Shown here piece by piece: positions 41,617 through 50,562 of a stretch of DNA of 64,000 nt (positions are counted from its first letter, which is position 1; each line of letters starts with the position of its first letter). Both the position numbers and the translations under genes were made by a program. Source of the stretch: CADCVW01 sp964251385 (GTDB lineage: Bacteria; Pseudomonadota; Alphaproteobacteria; Sphingomonadales; Sphingomonadaceae); contig CAXUJK010000001.1 of assembly GCA_964251385.1 (NCBI GenBank), positions 1,116,001 to 1,180,000 on the forward strand, read 5' to 3'. Below the pieces are notes generated by a model, which searched no databases, was not told the origin of the DNA, and saw only the letters and a program-made list of their open reading frames with translations.

Positions 41617-42360
41617 ATGGATGATCGCACGAATACGATAGCGGGTTGGGTGCTGGGCGCGGGGATCGTCGCGTTGGGCGCATCCATCGTCAGCGGCGAG
41701 ATCTTCCATTCCGAACGGCCTGAAAAAATGGGCTATCCGATCGCGGGCGTCGATAACGGGCCCGCGGGCAAGGAGGCCGAGAAGCCGATCGCGTTCTTCC
41801 TCGCCTCCGCCGATCCCGCCAAGGGCGCGGACGTGTTCAAGAAGTGCTCGGCCTGCCACAACGCCGAACCGGGCGGCGCCAACGCGCTCGGCCCCAATTT
41901 GTACGGCATCATGGGCGCGCCGCATTCATCCAAGCCGGGGTTCGCGTACTCCGCCATATTGACGGAGAAGAAGGGCACGCCCTGGACCTGGGACGACATG
42001 AGCGCCTGGCTCGCCAACCCCAAGAAGTACGCGCCCGGCACCAAGATGACCTTCGCGGGCCTGTCCAGCCCCGAGGACCGCGCCAACGTCATGGCCTACC
42101 TCAACAGCAAGAGCAGCGCGCCCATCCCCGTCCCCGCCGCCCCGGCGGAAGCCGTCGTGGAGGGAGGCGCCGCGGCCGGTCCCAGTGCGGGCGACGACAA
42201 CGCGCTGACCAAGCCGGGCACGGGCACGGGCAACGGCGCGCAGAAGGCCGAGAACGAACCCGTCGTCACCGAACAGCAGGCGGCCAAGCAGCCCGCGGGC
42301 AATGTCGGCGGCGAAGGCGCGCCGGCGGTGACGGGCACGTCGGCGCAGGAACGCAGATAA
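41617..42360 (+). CDS. Membrane-anchored class I cytochrome c
   Basis: A 247-residue c-type cytochrome of the cytochrome c552/CycM kind. One N-terminal TM anchor (WVLGAGIVALGASIVSGEIF), heme motif CSACH at about residues 78-82 (FKKCSACHNAEPGG), NLYGIMG, and the methionine ligand in GTKMTFAGL. After about residue 165 there is a roughly 80-residue Ala/Pro/Gly-rich tail (PAAPAEAVVEGGAAAG to GTSAQERR) not needed for heme binding. Such anchored cytochromes pass electrons from bc1 to cytochrome oxidase. It follows nudC by ten bases. Confidence 0.9.
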   Translation: MDDRTNTIAGWVLGAGIVALGASIVSGEIFHSERPEKMGYPIAGVDNGPAGKEAEKPIAFFLASADPAKGADVFKKCSACHNAEPGGANALGPNLYGIMGAPHSSKPGFAYSAILTEKKGTPWTWDDMSAWLANPKKYAPGTKMTFAGLSSPEDRANVMAYLNSKSSAPIPVPAAPAEAVVEGGAAAGPSAGDDNALTKPGTGTGNGAQKAENEPVVTEQQAAKQPAGNVGGEGAPAVTGTSAQERR

Positions 42361-42370
42361 GGGCGCGACG

Positions 42371-42823
42371 GTGGCGGGAAGCAAGGCGGACACACCCGAA
42401 GCCTATCTCGCCGCGCTTGCCCCCGACCGTGCATCGCTGATCTCGCACGTCCGCGATCTCGTCAATGAAGCACTCCCCGGCGGCTACGTCGAACGCACGG
42501 GGTCGGGCATGATCGTGTGGGAAATTCCCGCGTCTCGCTACCCCGACACGTACAACGGGCAGCCGCTGATGCTCGCCGCGCTCGCCGCGCTCGCCGCGCA
42601 GAAGAACCACAACGCGCTCTACCTGATCTGCGCCTACGCGGACGCGGACAGCGACGCCGCCCTGCGCGGCGCCTACGCCGCGGCGGGTCGAAAGATCGAC
42701 ATGGGCAAGAGCTGCCTCCGGTTCAAAACGCGCGAAGGCTTGGTCGACGAAGCGATATCGCAGGTCATCCGCGACACGCCGGTCGAAAAGCTGATCGCGG
42801 GGTACGAGGCGTCGCGGCGCTAA
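42371..42823 (+). CDS. DUF1801 domain protein
   Basis: A 150-residue cytoplasmic protein with the DUF1801/YdhG fold: an N-terminal helix (TPEAYLAALAPDRASLISHV), the pattern VNEALPGGYVERTGSGMIVWEIPAS (landmarks EALPGGYVE and GMIVWEIP), MLAALAALAAQKNHNALYLIC, and the basic MGKSCLRFKTREGL. The family is widespread and functionally unassigned. GTG start, ten bases after the cytochrome gene. It converges with the LOG gene with a four-base overlap of stops. Confidence 0.82.
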   Translation: MAGSKADTPEAYLAALAPDRASLISHVRDLVNEALPGGYVERTGSGMIVWEIPASRYPDTYNGQPLMLAALAALAAQKNHNALYLICAYADADSDAALRGAYAAAGRKIDMGKSCLRFKTREGLVDEAISQVIRDTPVEKLIAGYEASRR

Positions 42824-43680
42824 AGCCCGCCATAATACCCGCAAACGTGGCCCCACGCCTCGTCCGCCGTCTCCACGAACGTGAACAGCTCCAGGTCCTT
42901 GGCCGCGATCACCCCTTCGTCCGCCAGCGCCTGCCAGTTGACCACCCGCTCCCAATACTTCCGCCCGAACAGCAGGATCGGCAGCTTGGCCACCTTGCCC
43001 GTCTGGACCAGCGTCAGCAGCTCGAACATCTCGTCGAAAGTCCCGAACCCGCCTGGAAACACGGCGACGGCGCGGGCGCGAAGCAGAAAATGCATTTTTC
43101 GCAGCGCGAAATAGTGAAACTGAAAGCTCAGGCCCGGGGTTACGTACGGGTTGGGCAACTGCTCGAACGGCAGCACGATGTTCAGCCCGATCGACTGCGC
43201 GCCGACGTCCTCCGCGCCGCGATTGGCCGCTTCCATGATCGACGGCCCGCCGCCCGTGCACACCACGAACTGCCGCTTGCCGTCCGCGTCGCGATCGTAC
43301 CCGCTGACCGTGCGCGCCAGCTTGCGCGCCTCATCGTAGTATTTTGCGTTGGCGCGCAGCCGCTCGGCGACCGCCTTGGCCCGCGGCTCGGCCGCCGCCT
43401 CCACGACCGCGTCCGCCACCTCGGGCGCGGGAATGCGCGCCGATCCGTAGAACACGAAGGTCGACGCGATCCCGGCCTCGTCGAGCAGCAGTTCGGGCTT
43501 GAGCAATTCCAGCTGGAATCGCACCGCGCGCAGGTCGGGGCGCAGGAGGAACTCGTTGTCCTGGAACGCCAGCCGGTACGCGGGATCCTCCGTCTGCGGG
43601 CTCGACGTCGGATGCGCGGCGGCCTCGGCCTCGGCCTTGGCGGGTTGGAAGATGCGCGGGGGAAGTTGGGGATCGGTCAT
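42820..43680 (-). CDS. LOG-family Rossmann protein (TIGR00730-like)
   Basis: Putative nucleoside-5'-monophosphate phosphoribohydrolase; LOG proteins release cytokinin-like bases from their riboside monophosphates, and bacterial roles vary. The 286-residue product has FVFYGSARIPAPEVA, VCTGGGPSIMEAANRGA, IGLNIVLPFEQ, FHYFALRKMHFLLRARA and the diagnostic PGGFGTFDEMFELLTLVQTG. It is longer than plant LOG because of an N-terminal extension of about 70 residues. The catalytic E in GTFDE and the R-K are conserved. Confidence 0.88.
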   Translation of the reverse strand: MTDPQLPPRIFQPAKAEAEAAAHPTSSPQTEDPAYRLAFQDNEFLLRPDLRAVRFQLELLKPELLLDEAGIASTFVFYGSARIPAPEVADAVVEAAAEPRAKAVAERLRANAKYYDEARKLARTVSGYDRDADGKRQFVVCTGGGPSIMEAANRGAEDVGAQSIGLNIVLPFEQLPNPYVTPGLSFQFHYFALRKMHFLLRARAVAVFPGGFGTFDEMFELLTLVQTGKVAKLPILLFGRKYWERVVNWQALADEGVIAAKDLELFTFVETADEAWGHVCGYYGGL

Positions 43681-43773
43681 GAAGGCGCGGCCTTAACGCG
43701 CCTACGCGCCCAAGCGCAATTGCGTGCGCTCGCGCGTGTCGGCATAGGCGGCGTCGATCGGGGGGAATGAACG

Positions 43774-44622
43774 ATGAAGACCTTGCTTGCGGCCGCGATG
43801 CTTTTGCTCGCCGGATGCGCCCTCGCGCCTGCCGCTCCCGACGCACGTTCCGCGACCGCTCCCCTGCGCGAGACGATCACGGTGTCCGCACAGGCCGGGC
43901 GCACCGTGGACATGACCGTCATCCGCCCCCGAAGCATACGCGGCGTCGCGCTGTTCGGGCACGGACAAGGCGGTCAGGCATCCGCCTACCCCGCGCTCCT
44001 CGACATGCTGACCGATGCGGGCTGGCTCGTCATCGCTCCCCTCCATGTCGACTCGCAGGCGCACCCACGCCGTGCCGACTTCGACCAGCGCGCCGGGTTC
44101 GCCGCGCGTGTCGCCGATGTCGCGGCCGCCGCGACGCTCGCGCGGACGCTCGCGCCCGGCAAGCCGGTGGTCGCCGTCGGACACAGCTACGGCTCGTTGC
44201 TCGCCGCGATGCAGGGCGGCGCGCTTTCCGCGATGATCCCGGCGCGCGACGTCGATGTTCGCGCGGTGCTCGCCTTCTCGACGCCGGGACGCATCCCGGG
44301 CCTCATCACGCCGCAAAGCTTCGCGACGCTCGCCGTACCGACGATGGTCGTAACGGGCGACGCGGACGTCGTTCCGGGCTTCATCCCCGACTGGAAGCAG
44401 CATCTGGCCATGTACGAGGACAGTCCCGCTGGGGACAAATACGCGCTCGTCCTGGCCGGGGGCGGGCACATGCTCGTGAAGGACGGCGTCGGGCCCGCGC
44501 GCGATGCCACGATGGCCGCGACGCTCGATTTCCTCGCCGCTTACGGCTTGGGCGATGCCGTCGCCAAGGCGCGCCTCGCGGGACTGCGCTCGACGCCTGC
44601 GCTGGACGTCCGCCGCCGCTGA
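43774..44622 (+). CDS. Alpha/beta-hydrolase lipoprotein
   Basis: A 282-residue exported hydrolase. The signal ends LLLAGCA, so lipid anchoring is likely. The fold is shown by GVALFGHGQGGQASAYPALLD (oxyanion region), nucleophile motif AVGHSYGSLLAAM, the acid region MVVTGDADVVPGF and a late histidine in LAGGGHMLVKDGV. The Ser-Asp-His triad is therefore complete; substrate (chlorophyllase/PET-hydrolase-like esters) is not resolved. GGGGGA precedes the ATG. It precedes the serC leader by a few bases, but serC probably has its own control. Confidence 0.82.
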   Translation: MKTLLAAAMLLLAGCALAPAAPDARSATAPLRETITVSAQAGRTVDMTVIRPRSIRGVALFGHGQGGQASAYPALLDMLTDAGWLVIAPLHVDSQAHPRRADFDQRAGFAARVADVAAAATLARTLAPGKPVVAVGHSYGSLLAAMQGGALSAMIPARDVDVRAVLAFSTPGRIPGLITPQSFATLAVPTMVVTGDADVVPGFIPDWKQHLAMYEDSPAGDKYALVLAGGGHMLVKDGVGPARDATMAATLDFLAAYGLGDAVAKARLAGLRSTPALDVRRR

Positions 44623-44651
44623 TCGCTTGACGCCCGCTTCGTCCTCGTACA

Positions 44652-44710
44652 GGGCGGCGCCGGGCCACGCCGCCCCAACGCGGCGCTTGCTCTCTGGAAG
44701 GAGAGGTCTG
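44652..44710 (+). ncRNA. serC leader RNA (putative cis-regulatory element)
   Basis: Two hairpins precede serC: GGGCGGCG (44652-44659) with CGCCGCCC (44668-44675), and CTCTCT (44690-44695) with GGAGAG (44700-44705), the second enclosing the ribosome site GGAAGGAGAGG. A two-hairpin serC motif with the ribosome site in the second stem is known upstream of serC-serA in alphaproteobacteria. A TTGACG −35-like hexamer lies at 44627. Pairing is visible; ligand and mechanism are unknown. Confidence 0.55.
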
Positions 44711-45826
44711 ATGAACACGCCACCCGTGCGGCCGTTGCGGCCGTATTTCTCGAGCGGCCCCTGCGCCAAGCCACCCGGCTGGAACGCCGCCGCCCTCGCC
44801 ACCGCATCGCTCGGCCGTTCGCACCGCTCCAAGATCGGCAAGTCCCGGCTCGCGCACGCGATCGACCTGACGCGGGAAATCCTGCGTGTTCCCGACACGC
44901 ACCGCATCGGCATCGTCCCCGCGTCCGACACCGGCGCGTACGAAATGGCGATGTGGACGATGCTTGGCGCCCGCCCCGTCACCGCAGTCGCCTGGGAAAG
45001 CTTTGGTGACGGTTGGGTCACCGACGCGGTCAAGCAGTTGAAGATCGACCCGACCGTGCTGCGCGCCGACTACGGCCACCTCCCCGACCTCGCGAGCATC
45101 GATCAGGACACGGACGTCCTGTTCACCTGGAACGGCACGACATCCGGCGTCCGCGTCCCCGACGGCGACTGGATCAAGGATGACCGCGGCGGCCTGACCT
45201 TCAACGACGCGACCAGCGCCGTGTTCGCCTACGACATGCCTTGGCCGAAACTCGATGTGACCACATTCTCGTGGCAGAAAGTCCTGGGCGGCGAAGGCGC
45301 GCACGGCGTCATCATCCTGGGTCCGCGCGCGGTCGAACGGCTCGAAGGCCACACCCCTGCCTGGCCGCTGCCGAAAATCTTCCGGCTCGTGTCCAAAGGG
45401 AAACTGTCCGAAGGCATCTTCAAGGGCGAGACGATCAACACGCCCTCCATGCTCGCGGTCGAAGATGTGATCTTCGCGCTCGAATGGGCACAAGCCCTGG
45501 GCGGGCTCGACGCCCTGATCGCACGATCCGACGCCAACGCCGCCGCGCTCGACGCAATCGTCGATCGTTTGCCTTGGCTCGGCCACCTTGCCGCCGATCC
45601 CGCCAAGCGCTCGCGCACCAGCGTCTGCCTTACCGTCGAAGGTGCGGACGAGGCGCGCATCAAGGCGATGGCCGCGCTGCTCGAGGCCGAACACGCGGCA
45701 TACGACATTGCAGGCTACCGCGACGCCCCGCCCGGGCTTCGCATATGGTGCGGCGCGACCGTCGACACGGCCGATATCGAGGCGCTCGAGCCTTGGCTGC
45801 AATGGGCGTTCGAAAAGACAAGCTAA
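44711..45826 (+). CDS. serC: Phosphoserine aminotransferase
   Basis: PLP enzyme converting 3-phosphohydroxypyruvate to phosphoserine; second step of serine synthesis and also used in vitamin B6 synthesis. The 371-residue protein is of the alphaproteobacterial SerC type: YFSSGPCAKPPGW, SLGRSHRSKIGK, GIVPASDTGAYEMAMW, FTWNGTTSGVRVP, with PLP lysine in TTFSWQKVLGGEGAHG, and INTPSMLAVEDV. Followed by serA after a REP element of about 90 bases. Regulation is expected at the leader described upstream. Confidence 0.95.
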   Translation: MNTPPVRPLRPYFSSGPCAKPPGWNAAALATASLGRSHRSKIGKSRLAHAIDLTREILRVPDTHRIGIVPASDTGAYEMAMWTMLGARPVTAVAWESFGDGWVTDAVKQLKIDPTVLRADYGHLPDLASIDQDTDVLFTWNGTTSGVRVPDGDWIKDDRGGLTFNDATSAVFAYDMPWPKLDVTTFSWQKVLGGEGAHGVIILGPRAVERLEGHTPAWPLPKIFRLVSKGKLSEGIFKGETINTPSMLAVEDVIFALEWAQALGGLDALIARSDANAAALDAIVDRLPWLGHLAADPAKRSRTSVCLTVEGADEARIKAMAALLEAEHAAYDIAGYRDAPPGLRIWCGATVDTADIEALEPWLQWAFEKTS

Positions 45827-45913
45827 CGTCATCCCAGCGCATGCTGGGATCTCAGCGAGCTTCAACCACCGCAACCCCAATCCACTGAGATCCCAGCATG
45901 CGCTGGGATGACG
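45827..45913. repeat. Nested inverted-repeat REP/BIME element between serC and serA
   Basis: Arms 45827-45854 and 45886-45913 are perfect 28-base inverted copies separated by 31 bases. Each arm is itself a palindrome (CCCAGCGCATGCTGGG), so the transcript can form either one long stem or two small hairpins. The core matches the palindrome at 14122. It sits between two genes of one pathway and extends to within ten bases of the serA start. Confidence 0.85.
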
Positions 45914-45922
45914 GAGCTCCAA

Positions 45923-47497
45923 ATGACCAAAGTCCTCATCGCCGACCAGATGGACCCCCAAGCCGCCGCCATCTTCCGGGCGCGAGGTCTCGAAGTCGAC
46001 GAACGCCCCGGCCTCACCCCCGCCCAGCAGGCGGAGATCATCGGCGACTATGACGGCCTCGCCATCCGCTCGACCACCAAGGTCACGCCAACCCTCCTCG
46101 CCGCCGCGACGAATTTGAAAGTCATTGGCCGCGCGGGGATTGGCGTCGACAATGTCGATATTCCCGCAGCGTCGGCGAAAGGCGTGGTCGTCATGAACAC
46201 GCCCTTCGGCAATTCGATCACCACCGCCGAACACGCGATCGCGCTCATGTTCGCGCTCGCCCGCGACCTGCCGTCCGCCGACGCCTCCACGCAGGCGGGC
46301 AAGTGGGAGAAGAACCGCTTCATGGGCGTCGAGCTCACCTCCAAGACGCTCGGCCTGATCGGCGCGGGCAATATTGGTTCCATTGTCGCCGACCGAGCGC
46401 AGGGCCTGAAAATGAAGGTCATCGCCTACGACCCCTTCCTGACCCCCGAACGCGCGGTCGAGATCGGGGTCGAGAAGGTCGACCTCGACACGCTGCTGGC
46501 ACGCGCCGACTTCATCACGCTCCACACCCCGCTCACCGACCAGACCCGCGGCATCTTATCGGCGGAAGCGCTCGCCAAGACCAAACGCGGCGTCCGCATC
46601 ATCAACTGCGCGCGTGGCGGGCTCATCGATGAAGTCGCGCTCAAGGCCGCGCTCGACAGCGGCCAGGTGCAAGGCGCGGCGCTCGACGTGTTCGCGACCG
46701 AGCCGGCCAAGGACAGTCCGCTCTTCAACACTCCCGGCTTCATCTCCACGCCCCATTTGGGCGCGTCCACGACCGAGGCGCAGGTCAACGTCGCGATCCA
46801 GGTCGCCGAGCAGATGGCCGATTTCTTGACCACCGGCGGCGTCACCAACGCGCTCAACATGCCGAGTCTGTCGGCGGAAGAGGCCCCGCGCCTGAAACCG
46901 TACATGGCGCTCGCCGAAAAGCTCGGCTCCTTGCTCGGCCAGATCGAAGGCACCAACATCACCGGCATCGCCGTCGAGGCCGAGGGCGCCGCCGCCGAGC
47001 TCAACATGAAGCCGATCACCGGCGCGGTCCTCGCCGGCCTGATGCGCGTCTGGTCCGACACGGTGAACATGGTCAACGCGCCGTATCTCGCCAAGGAACG
47101 CGGCCTCGACGTCCGCGAAATCCGCCACGCACGCGAAGTCGACTACCACACCCTCGTCCGCGTCACCGCCACCACGAAGAAAGGCCCCCGCTCCGTCGCC
47201 GGCACGCTCTTCGGCGCCGAACCCCGCCTGGTCGAAATGTTCGGCATTAAGGTCGAGGCAGACCTCGCCGGCGACATGATCCACCTCGTCAACGACGACA
47301 CCCCCGGCTTCATCGGCCGCCTCGGCTCCACGCTCGGCTCCGCCAACGTCAACATAGCCACCTTCCACCTCGGCCGCCGCGCTGCCGGCGGTGAAGCCGT
47401 CGCGCTGGTCAGCGTCGACGAACGCATCGACGCGGGGCTGACAAAGGCACTCGGCAAGCTGCCGGGCGTGCGGCAGGTGAACGCGTTGCGCTTCTGA
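45923..47497 (+). CDS. serA: D-3-phosphoglycerate dehydrogenase
   Basis: First enzyme of phosphorylated serine synthesis. The 524-residue protein is the long form: substrate/nucleotide domains (VIGRAGIGVDNVDIPAA, LGLIGAGNIGSIVADRA as NAD-binding GxGxxG, NCARGGLIDEVAL, HLGASTTEAQ), an allosteric-substrate-binding domain (about 325-445) and a C-terminal ACT domain (DDTPGFIGRLGSTLGSANVN) for serine feedback. ATG 45923, behind GGAG, gives the conserved start MTKVLIADQMD; an earlier in-frame ATG at 45908 lies in the repeat. Confidence 0.96.
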   Translation: MTKVLIADQMDPQAAAIFRARGLEVDERPGLTPAQQAEIIGDYDGLAIRSTTKVTPTLLAAATNLKVIGRAGIGVDNVDIPAASAKGVVVMNTPFGNSITTAEHAIALMFALARDLPSADASTQAGKWEKNRFMGVELTSKTLGLIGAGNIGSIVADRAQGLKMKVIAYDPFLTPERAVEIGVEKVDLDTLLARADFITLHTPLTDQTRGILSAEALAKTKRGVRIINCARGGLIDEVALKAALDSGQVQGAALDVFATEPAKDSPLFNTPGFISTPHLGASTTEAQVNVAIQVAEQMADFLTTGGVTNALNMPSLSAEEAPRLKPYMALAEKLGSLLGQIEGTNITGIAVEAEGAAAELNMKPITGAVLAGLMRVWSDTVNMVNAPYLAKERGLDVREIRHAREVDYHTLVRVTATTKKGPRSVAGTLFGAEPRLVEMFGIKVEADLAGDMIHLVNDDTPGFIGRLGSTLGSANVNIATFHLGRRAAGGEAVALVSVDERIDAGLTKALGKLPGVRQVNALRF

Positions 47498-47548
47498 CCG
47501 ACGGTTTCGCGGCGTTGCGCAAGCGAGCGCGGCGGCTATGCTGCCGCG

Positions 47549-48637
47549 ATGCGCCGTTTTCCCGCCTGCCTGCTTGCTCTTCTGGCCTCGGCCGGCCTCG
47601 CCGGCTGCGCGGTTCCCGCCGCCACCGGACGAACGCCCGCAACCTACGCCAATCCGGTTCTCGACGCGGATTTCCCGGACCCGGCGGTGCTCACCGCGTC
47701 GGACGGCTTCCACTACGCCTACGCGACGCAAGGGTCGGGCCGGAACATCCAGCTCGCGCGTTCGCGAAACCTGGTCGACTGGGATGTTCTGCCCGACGCG
47801 CTTCCCGTCAAACCCGCATGGGCGAGCCGTACGCAGGATTTCTGGGCGCCGCACGTGTCGGAGGCCGCGGGGCGCTACTACCTCTATTACTCCGCCAAGC
47901 CCGACGCGGCGCTGACGGATACGACGCGGGGCCTGTGCCTCGCGGTCGCGACCGCGGACCGCCCGACGGGGCCGTTCACCGACGTCGGACGTCCGCTGCT
48001 GTGCGGGCCGGGGTTCGTCAACATCGATCCCATGGCGTACGACGATCCCGCCACGGGCAAGCGCCTGCTCTACTGGGGATCGGGGTTCGAAGCGATCAAG
48101 GTCCGCGAACTCGCCCCCGACCGCGTCTCGTTCGCGCCGGCAAGCGCCGCCGTCGACCTGATCGAACCCGTCAAATCCGAAGACCCCACCGAATATGAGC
48201 GCTTGATCGAAGGCGCTTGGGTCGTCCGGCGCGGCGGCTGGTATTACCTGTTCTATTCGGGCGATAATTGCTGCGGCCCCAAGGCGCACTACGCCGCGTT
48301 GGTCGCGCGCTCCCGCAGCGCAACCGGCCCGTTCGAGAAGCTAAAGGCCGCGAAGGGAACATCGGGCAACGTCGTCCTCGAACAACGTAAGGGTTGGATC
48401 GCCCCCGGCCACAATTCGATCGCGACGGACGCGCGCGGTCGCCAATGGATCGTGTACCACGCCGTCGACGCGCGCAGGCCCCGCACGGCGCCGACCGACG
48501 AGGTGAACTCGCGACGCATCATGCTGATCGACCCGATCGTGTGGCGCGACGGGTGGCCGCGCATAGCCGACGACGGGCCGTCCGACGCCCCGCGCCCGCG
48601 GCCCGCGGCTTCGAACGGGCGCGGCCCGACGCGGTAG
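47549..48637 (+). CDS. Glycoside hydrolase family 43 lipoprotein
   Basis: Five-bladed beta-propeller glycosidase (arabinanase/arabinofuranosidase/xylosidase type). The 362-residue product has lipobox LAGCA, then the catalytic-base aspartate in DADFPDPAVL, FWAPHVSEAAGRYYLYYS, the pKa-modulating aspartate in NIDPMAYDD, and the acid glutamate in RLIEGAWVVRRGGWYYLFYS. A histidine in GWIAPGHNSI coordinates the central ion. The three catalytic carboxylates are present. No polysaccharide-utilisation genes flank it. Confidence 0.9.
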   Translation: MRRFPACLLALLASAGLAGCAVPAATGRTPATYANPVLDADFPDPAVLTASDGFHYAYATQGSGRNIQLARSRNLVDWDVLPDALPVKPAWASRTQDFWAPHVSEAAGRYYLYYSAKPDAALTDTTRGLCLAVATADRPTGPFTDVGRPLLCGPGFVNIDPMAYDDPATGKRLLYWGSGFEAIKVRELAPDRVSFAPASAAVDLIEPVKSEDPTEYERLIEGAWVVRRGGWYYLFYSGDNCCGPKAHYAALVARSRSATGPFEKLKAAKGTSGNVVLEQRKGWIAPGHNSIATDARGRQWIVYHAVDARRPRTAPTDEVNSRRIMLIDPIVWRDGWPRIADDGPSDAPRPRPAASNGRGPTR

Positions 48638-48712
48638 GCCGAGCCTCCCGGCTTTGACCCGCCCGCGCCGCGTGGCCTAGGAGCGGACGCGCACCGCCTG
48701 AAGGAACCCCGC

Positions 48713-50002
48713 TTGCCCAACGTCACCGTCATCGGCGCCCAATGGGGCGACGAGGGCAAAGGAAAGATTGTCGACTGGCTCGCGGACCGGGCGGACATCG
48801 TCGTGCGATTTCAAGGCGGGCACAACGCGGGGCACACGCTCGTCGTCGGCGACACCGTCTACAAACTTTCGCTGCTTCCGTCCGGTATCGTGTCCGGCAC
48901 GCTGTCGATCATCGGCAATGGGGTTGTCCTCGACCCTTGGGCGTTCAAGGTTGAGGTCGAGAAGCTGCGCGGCCAGGGCGTGGCGGTGACGCCCGAGACG
49001 CTGCAGGTCGCCGACACGTGCCCGCTCATATTGCCCGTTCACCGCGACCTCGACGGCCTGCGGGAAGATGCCAGCGGGGCGGGCAAGATCGGGACGACGC
49101 GGCGCGGCATCGGTCCTGCCTACGAGGACAAGGTGGGCCGCCGCGCGATCCGCGTGTGCGACTTGTCCCATCTTGACGACCTCGCCCCTCTGCTCGACCG
49201 CCTGTGCGCGCACCACGACGCGCTCCGCGCGGGGTTCGGCGAACCGCCCGTCAACCGCGACGTCATCCTGGCCGACCTGAGGGAGATCGCCGACTTCGTC
49301 CTCCCCTTCGCCAAACCCGTCTGGGCGACGCTCAACACGGCGAAAAAGGTAGGCAAACGCATATTGTTCGAAGGCGCGCAGGGCGTGTTGTTGGATGTCG
49401 ACCACGGCACCTACCCGTTCGTCACCTCGTCCAACACCGTCGCGGGCACCGCTGCGTCCGGGTCGGGCATGGGCCCGTCCGCCGCCGGATTCGTCTTGGG
49501 CATCGCCAAGGCGTACACGACGCGAGTCGGCTCCGGCCCCTTCCCGACGGAACTCGACGACGCCACCGGGCAGCGTTTGGGCGAACGCGGCCACGAGTTC
49601 GGCACGGTCACGGGCCGGAAGCGCCGCTGCGGCTGGCTCGACGCCGCGTTGCTTCGCCAATCGGTCGCGGTGTCGGGCGTCACGGGAATCGCACTGACCA
49701 AACTCGACGTGCTCGACGGTTTCGAAGAGATCCGCATCGGCACGGCGTATGAACTCGACGGCGAGACGCTCGACCACCTGCCGTCCCACGCCGCGGACCA
49801 GGCCCGCGTGAAACCGGTCTACGAGACGATCCCCGGCTGGTCCGAATCCACCCGCGGCGCGCGAAGCTGGGGCGAACTCCCCGCCCCCGCGATCAAGTAT
49901 ATCCGCCGCGTGGAAGAGCTGATCGACTGCCCGATCACGCTCGTGTCGACCTCGCCCGAACGCCAAGACACGATCCTCGTCCGCGACCCGTTCGCCGGGT
50001 GA
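48713..50002 (+). CDS. purA: Adenylosuccinate synthetase
   Basis: GTP-dependent conversion of IMP plus aspartate to adenylosuccinate, the committed step to AMP. The 429-residue protein shows GAQWGDEGKGKIVDWLAD, FQGGHNAGHTLVV, GTTRRGIGPAYEDKVGRR (IMP loop), LFEGAQGVLLDVDHGTYPFV, SSNTVAGTAASGSGMGP, and TGRKRRCGWLD. TTG start at 48713, immediately giving LPNVTVIGAQWGD, with AAGGAAC upstream. Ends overlapping the next gene by four bases. Confidence 0.96.
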   Translation: MPNVTVIGAQWGDEGKGKIVDWLADRADIVVRFQGGHNAGHTLVVGDTVYKLSLLPSGIVSGTLSIIGNGVVLDPWAFKVEVEKLRGQGVAVTPETLQVADTCPLILPVHRDLDGLREDASGAGKIGTTRRGIGPAYEDKVGRRAIRVCDLSHLDDLAPLLDRLCAHHDALRAGFGEPPVNRDVILADLREIADFVLPFAKPVWATLNTAKKVGKRILFEGAQGVLLDVDHGTYPFVTSSNTVAGTAASGSGMGPSAAGFVLGIAKAYTTRVGSGPFPTELDDATGQRLGERGHEFGTVTGRKRRCGWLDAALLRQSVAVSGVTGIALTKLDVLDGFEEIRIGTAYELDGETLDHLPSHAADQARVKPVYETIPGWSESTRGARSWGELPAPAIKYIRRVEELIDCPITLVSTSPERQDTILVRDPFAG

Positions 50003-50562
50003 GTTTTCTTCTCGTCCTGCTCGTGCTGGCCGCGTTGCATTTCGCTCCTCCGCGCATGGCCACCCTGCTCGCCGCGCCCGCGCTGCTCGTATGCGTCTAT
50101 GCGGGCCTCACGTTTCCCGATCTCGACCAGCCGCTCCCGCTCGAACACCGCAGCGCCGTCACCCACAGCTTGGCACCTGCGCTCGCGCTCACCGCATGGC
50201 CGTGGGCGCGCGCCGCTGCCGCGGGTCTGGCGCTCGGCCTCGGCTTCCACCTCGTCGCCGACATTTTTCCGAATGCCATGACCGGCTATGCCACCGTCGC
50301 GGTTCCGTTCGGTGGCCGCCTCGACGCGGGTGGCTCCTACGCCTGGCTGATTGCCAACACGGCAGCGTGCGGCCTCGCCGGAGCCTGGCTTCTCGACCGC
50401 GCGATCGCTGACGTCCGCATCAAGCTCGCCGCGCTCGTCGGGACCGCGCTCATCGGCCTGTGGTACTTGCCGCGCGTCGACGGAGGCCTGCCCGCGCTGC
50501 TGCTCCTGATCGGTCTGGGGTGGCTGGCGAGCCGGGCCATGCGAGCGAAGGCCGCGCGATGA
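49999..50562 (+). CDS. YdjM/DUF457-like membrane-bound metal-dependent hydrolase
   Basis: A 187-residue inner-membrane protein with about five hydrophobic segments. The family core is LTFPDLDQPLPLEHRSAVTHSL, where D, E, H and H are the presumed metal ligands, followed by HLVADIFPNAMTGYA. In E. coli the relative YdjM is LexA-controlled; no LexA box is visible here. GTG start overlapping the purA stop, and the following methyltransferase-like gene overlaps its 3' end, so expression is coupled to purA. Confidence 0.78.
   Translation: MSFLLVLLVLAALHFAPPRMATLLAAPALLVCVYAGLTFPDLDQPLPLEHRSAVTHSLAPALALTAWPWARAAAAGLALGLGFHLVADIFPNAMTGYATVAVPFGGRLDAGGSYAWLIANTAACGLAGAWLLDRAIADVRIKLAALVGTALIGLWYLPRVDGGLPALLLLIGLGWLASRAMRAKAAR

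Noticed and set aside
48700..48716. GGAAC near the purA start as a −35 element
   Set aside because: It is the purA ribosome site and no CGTT follows at 16-17 bases.
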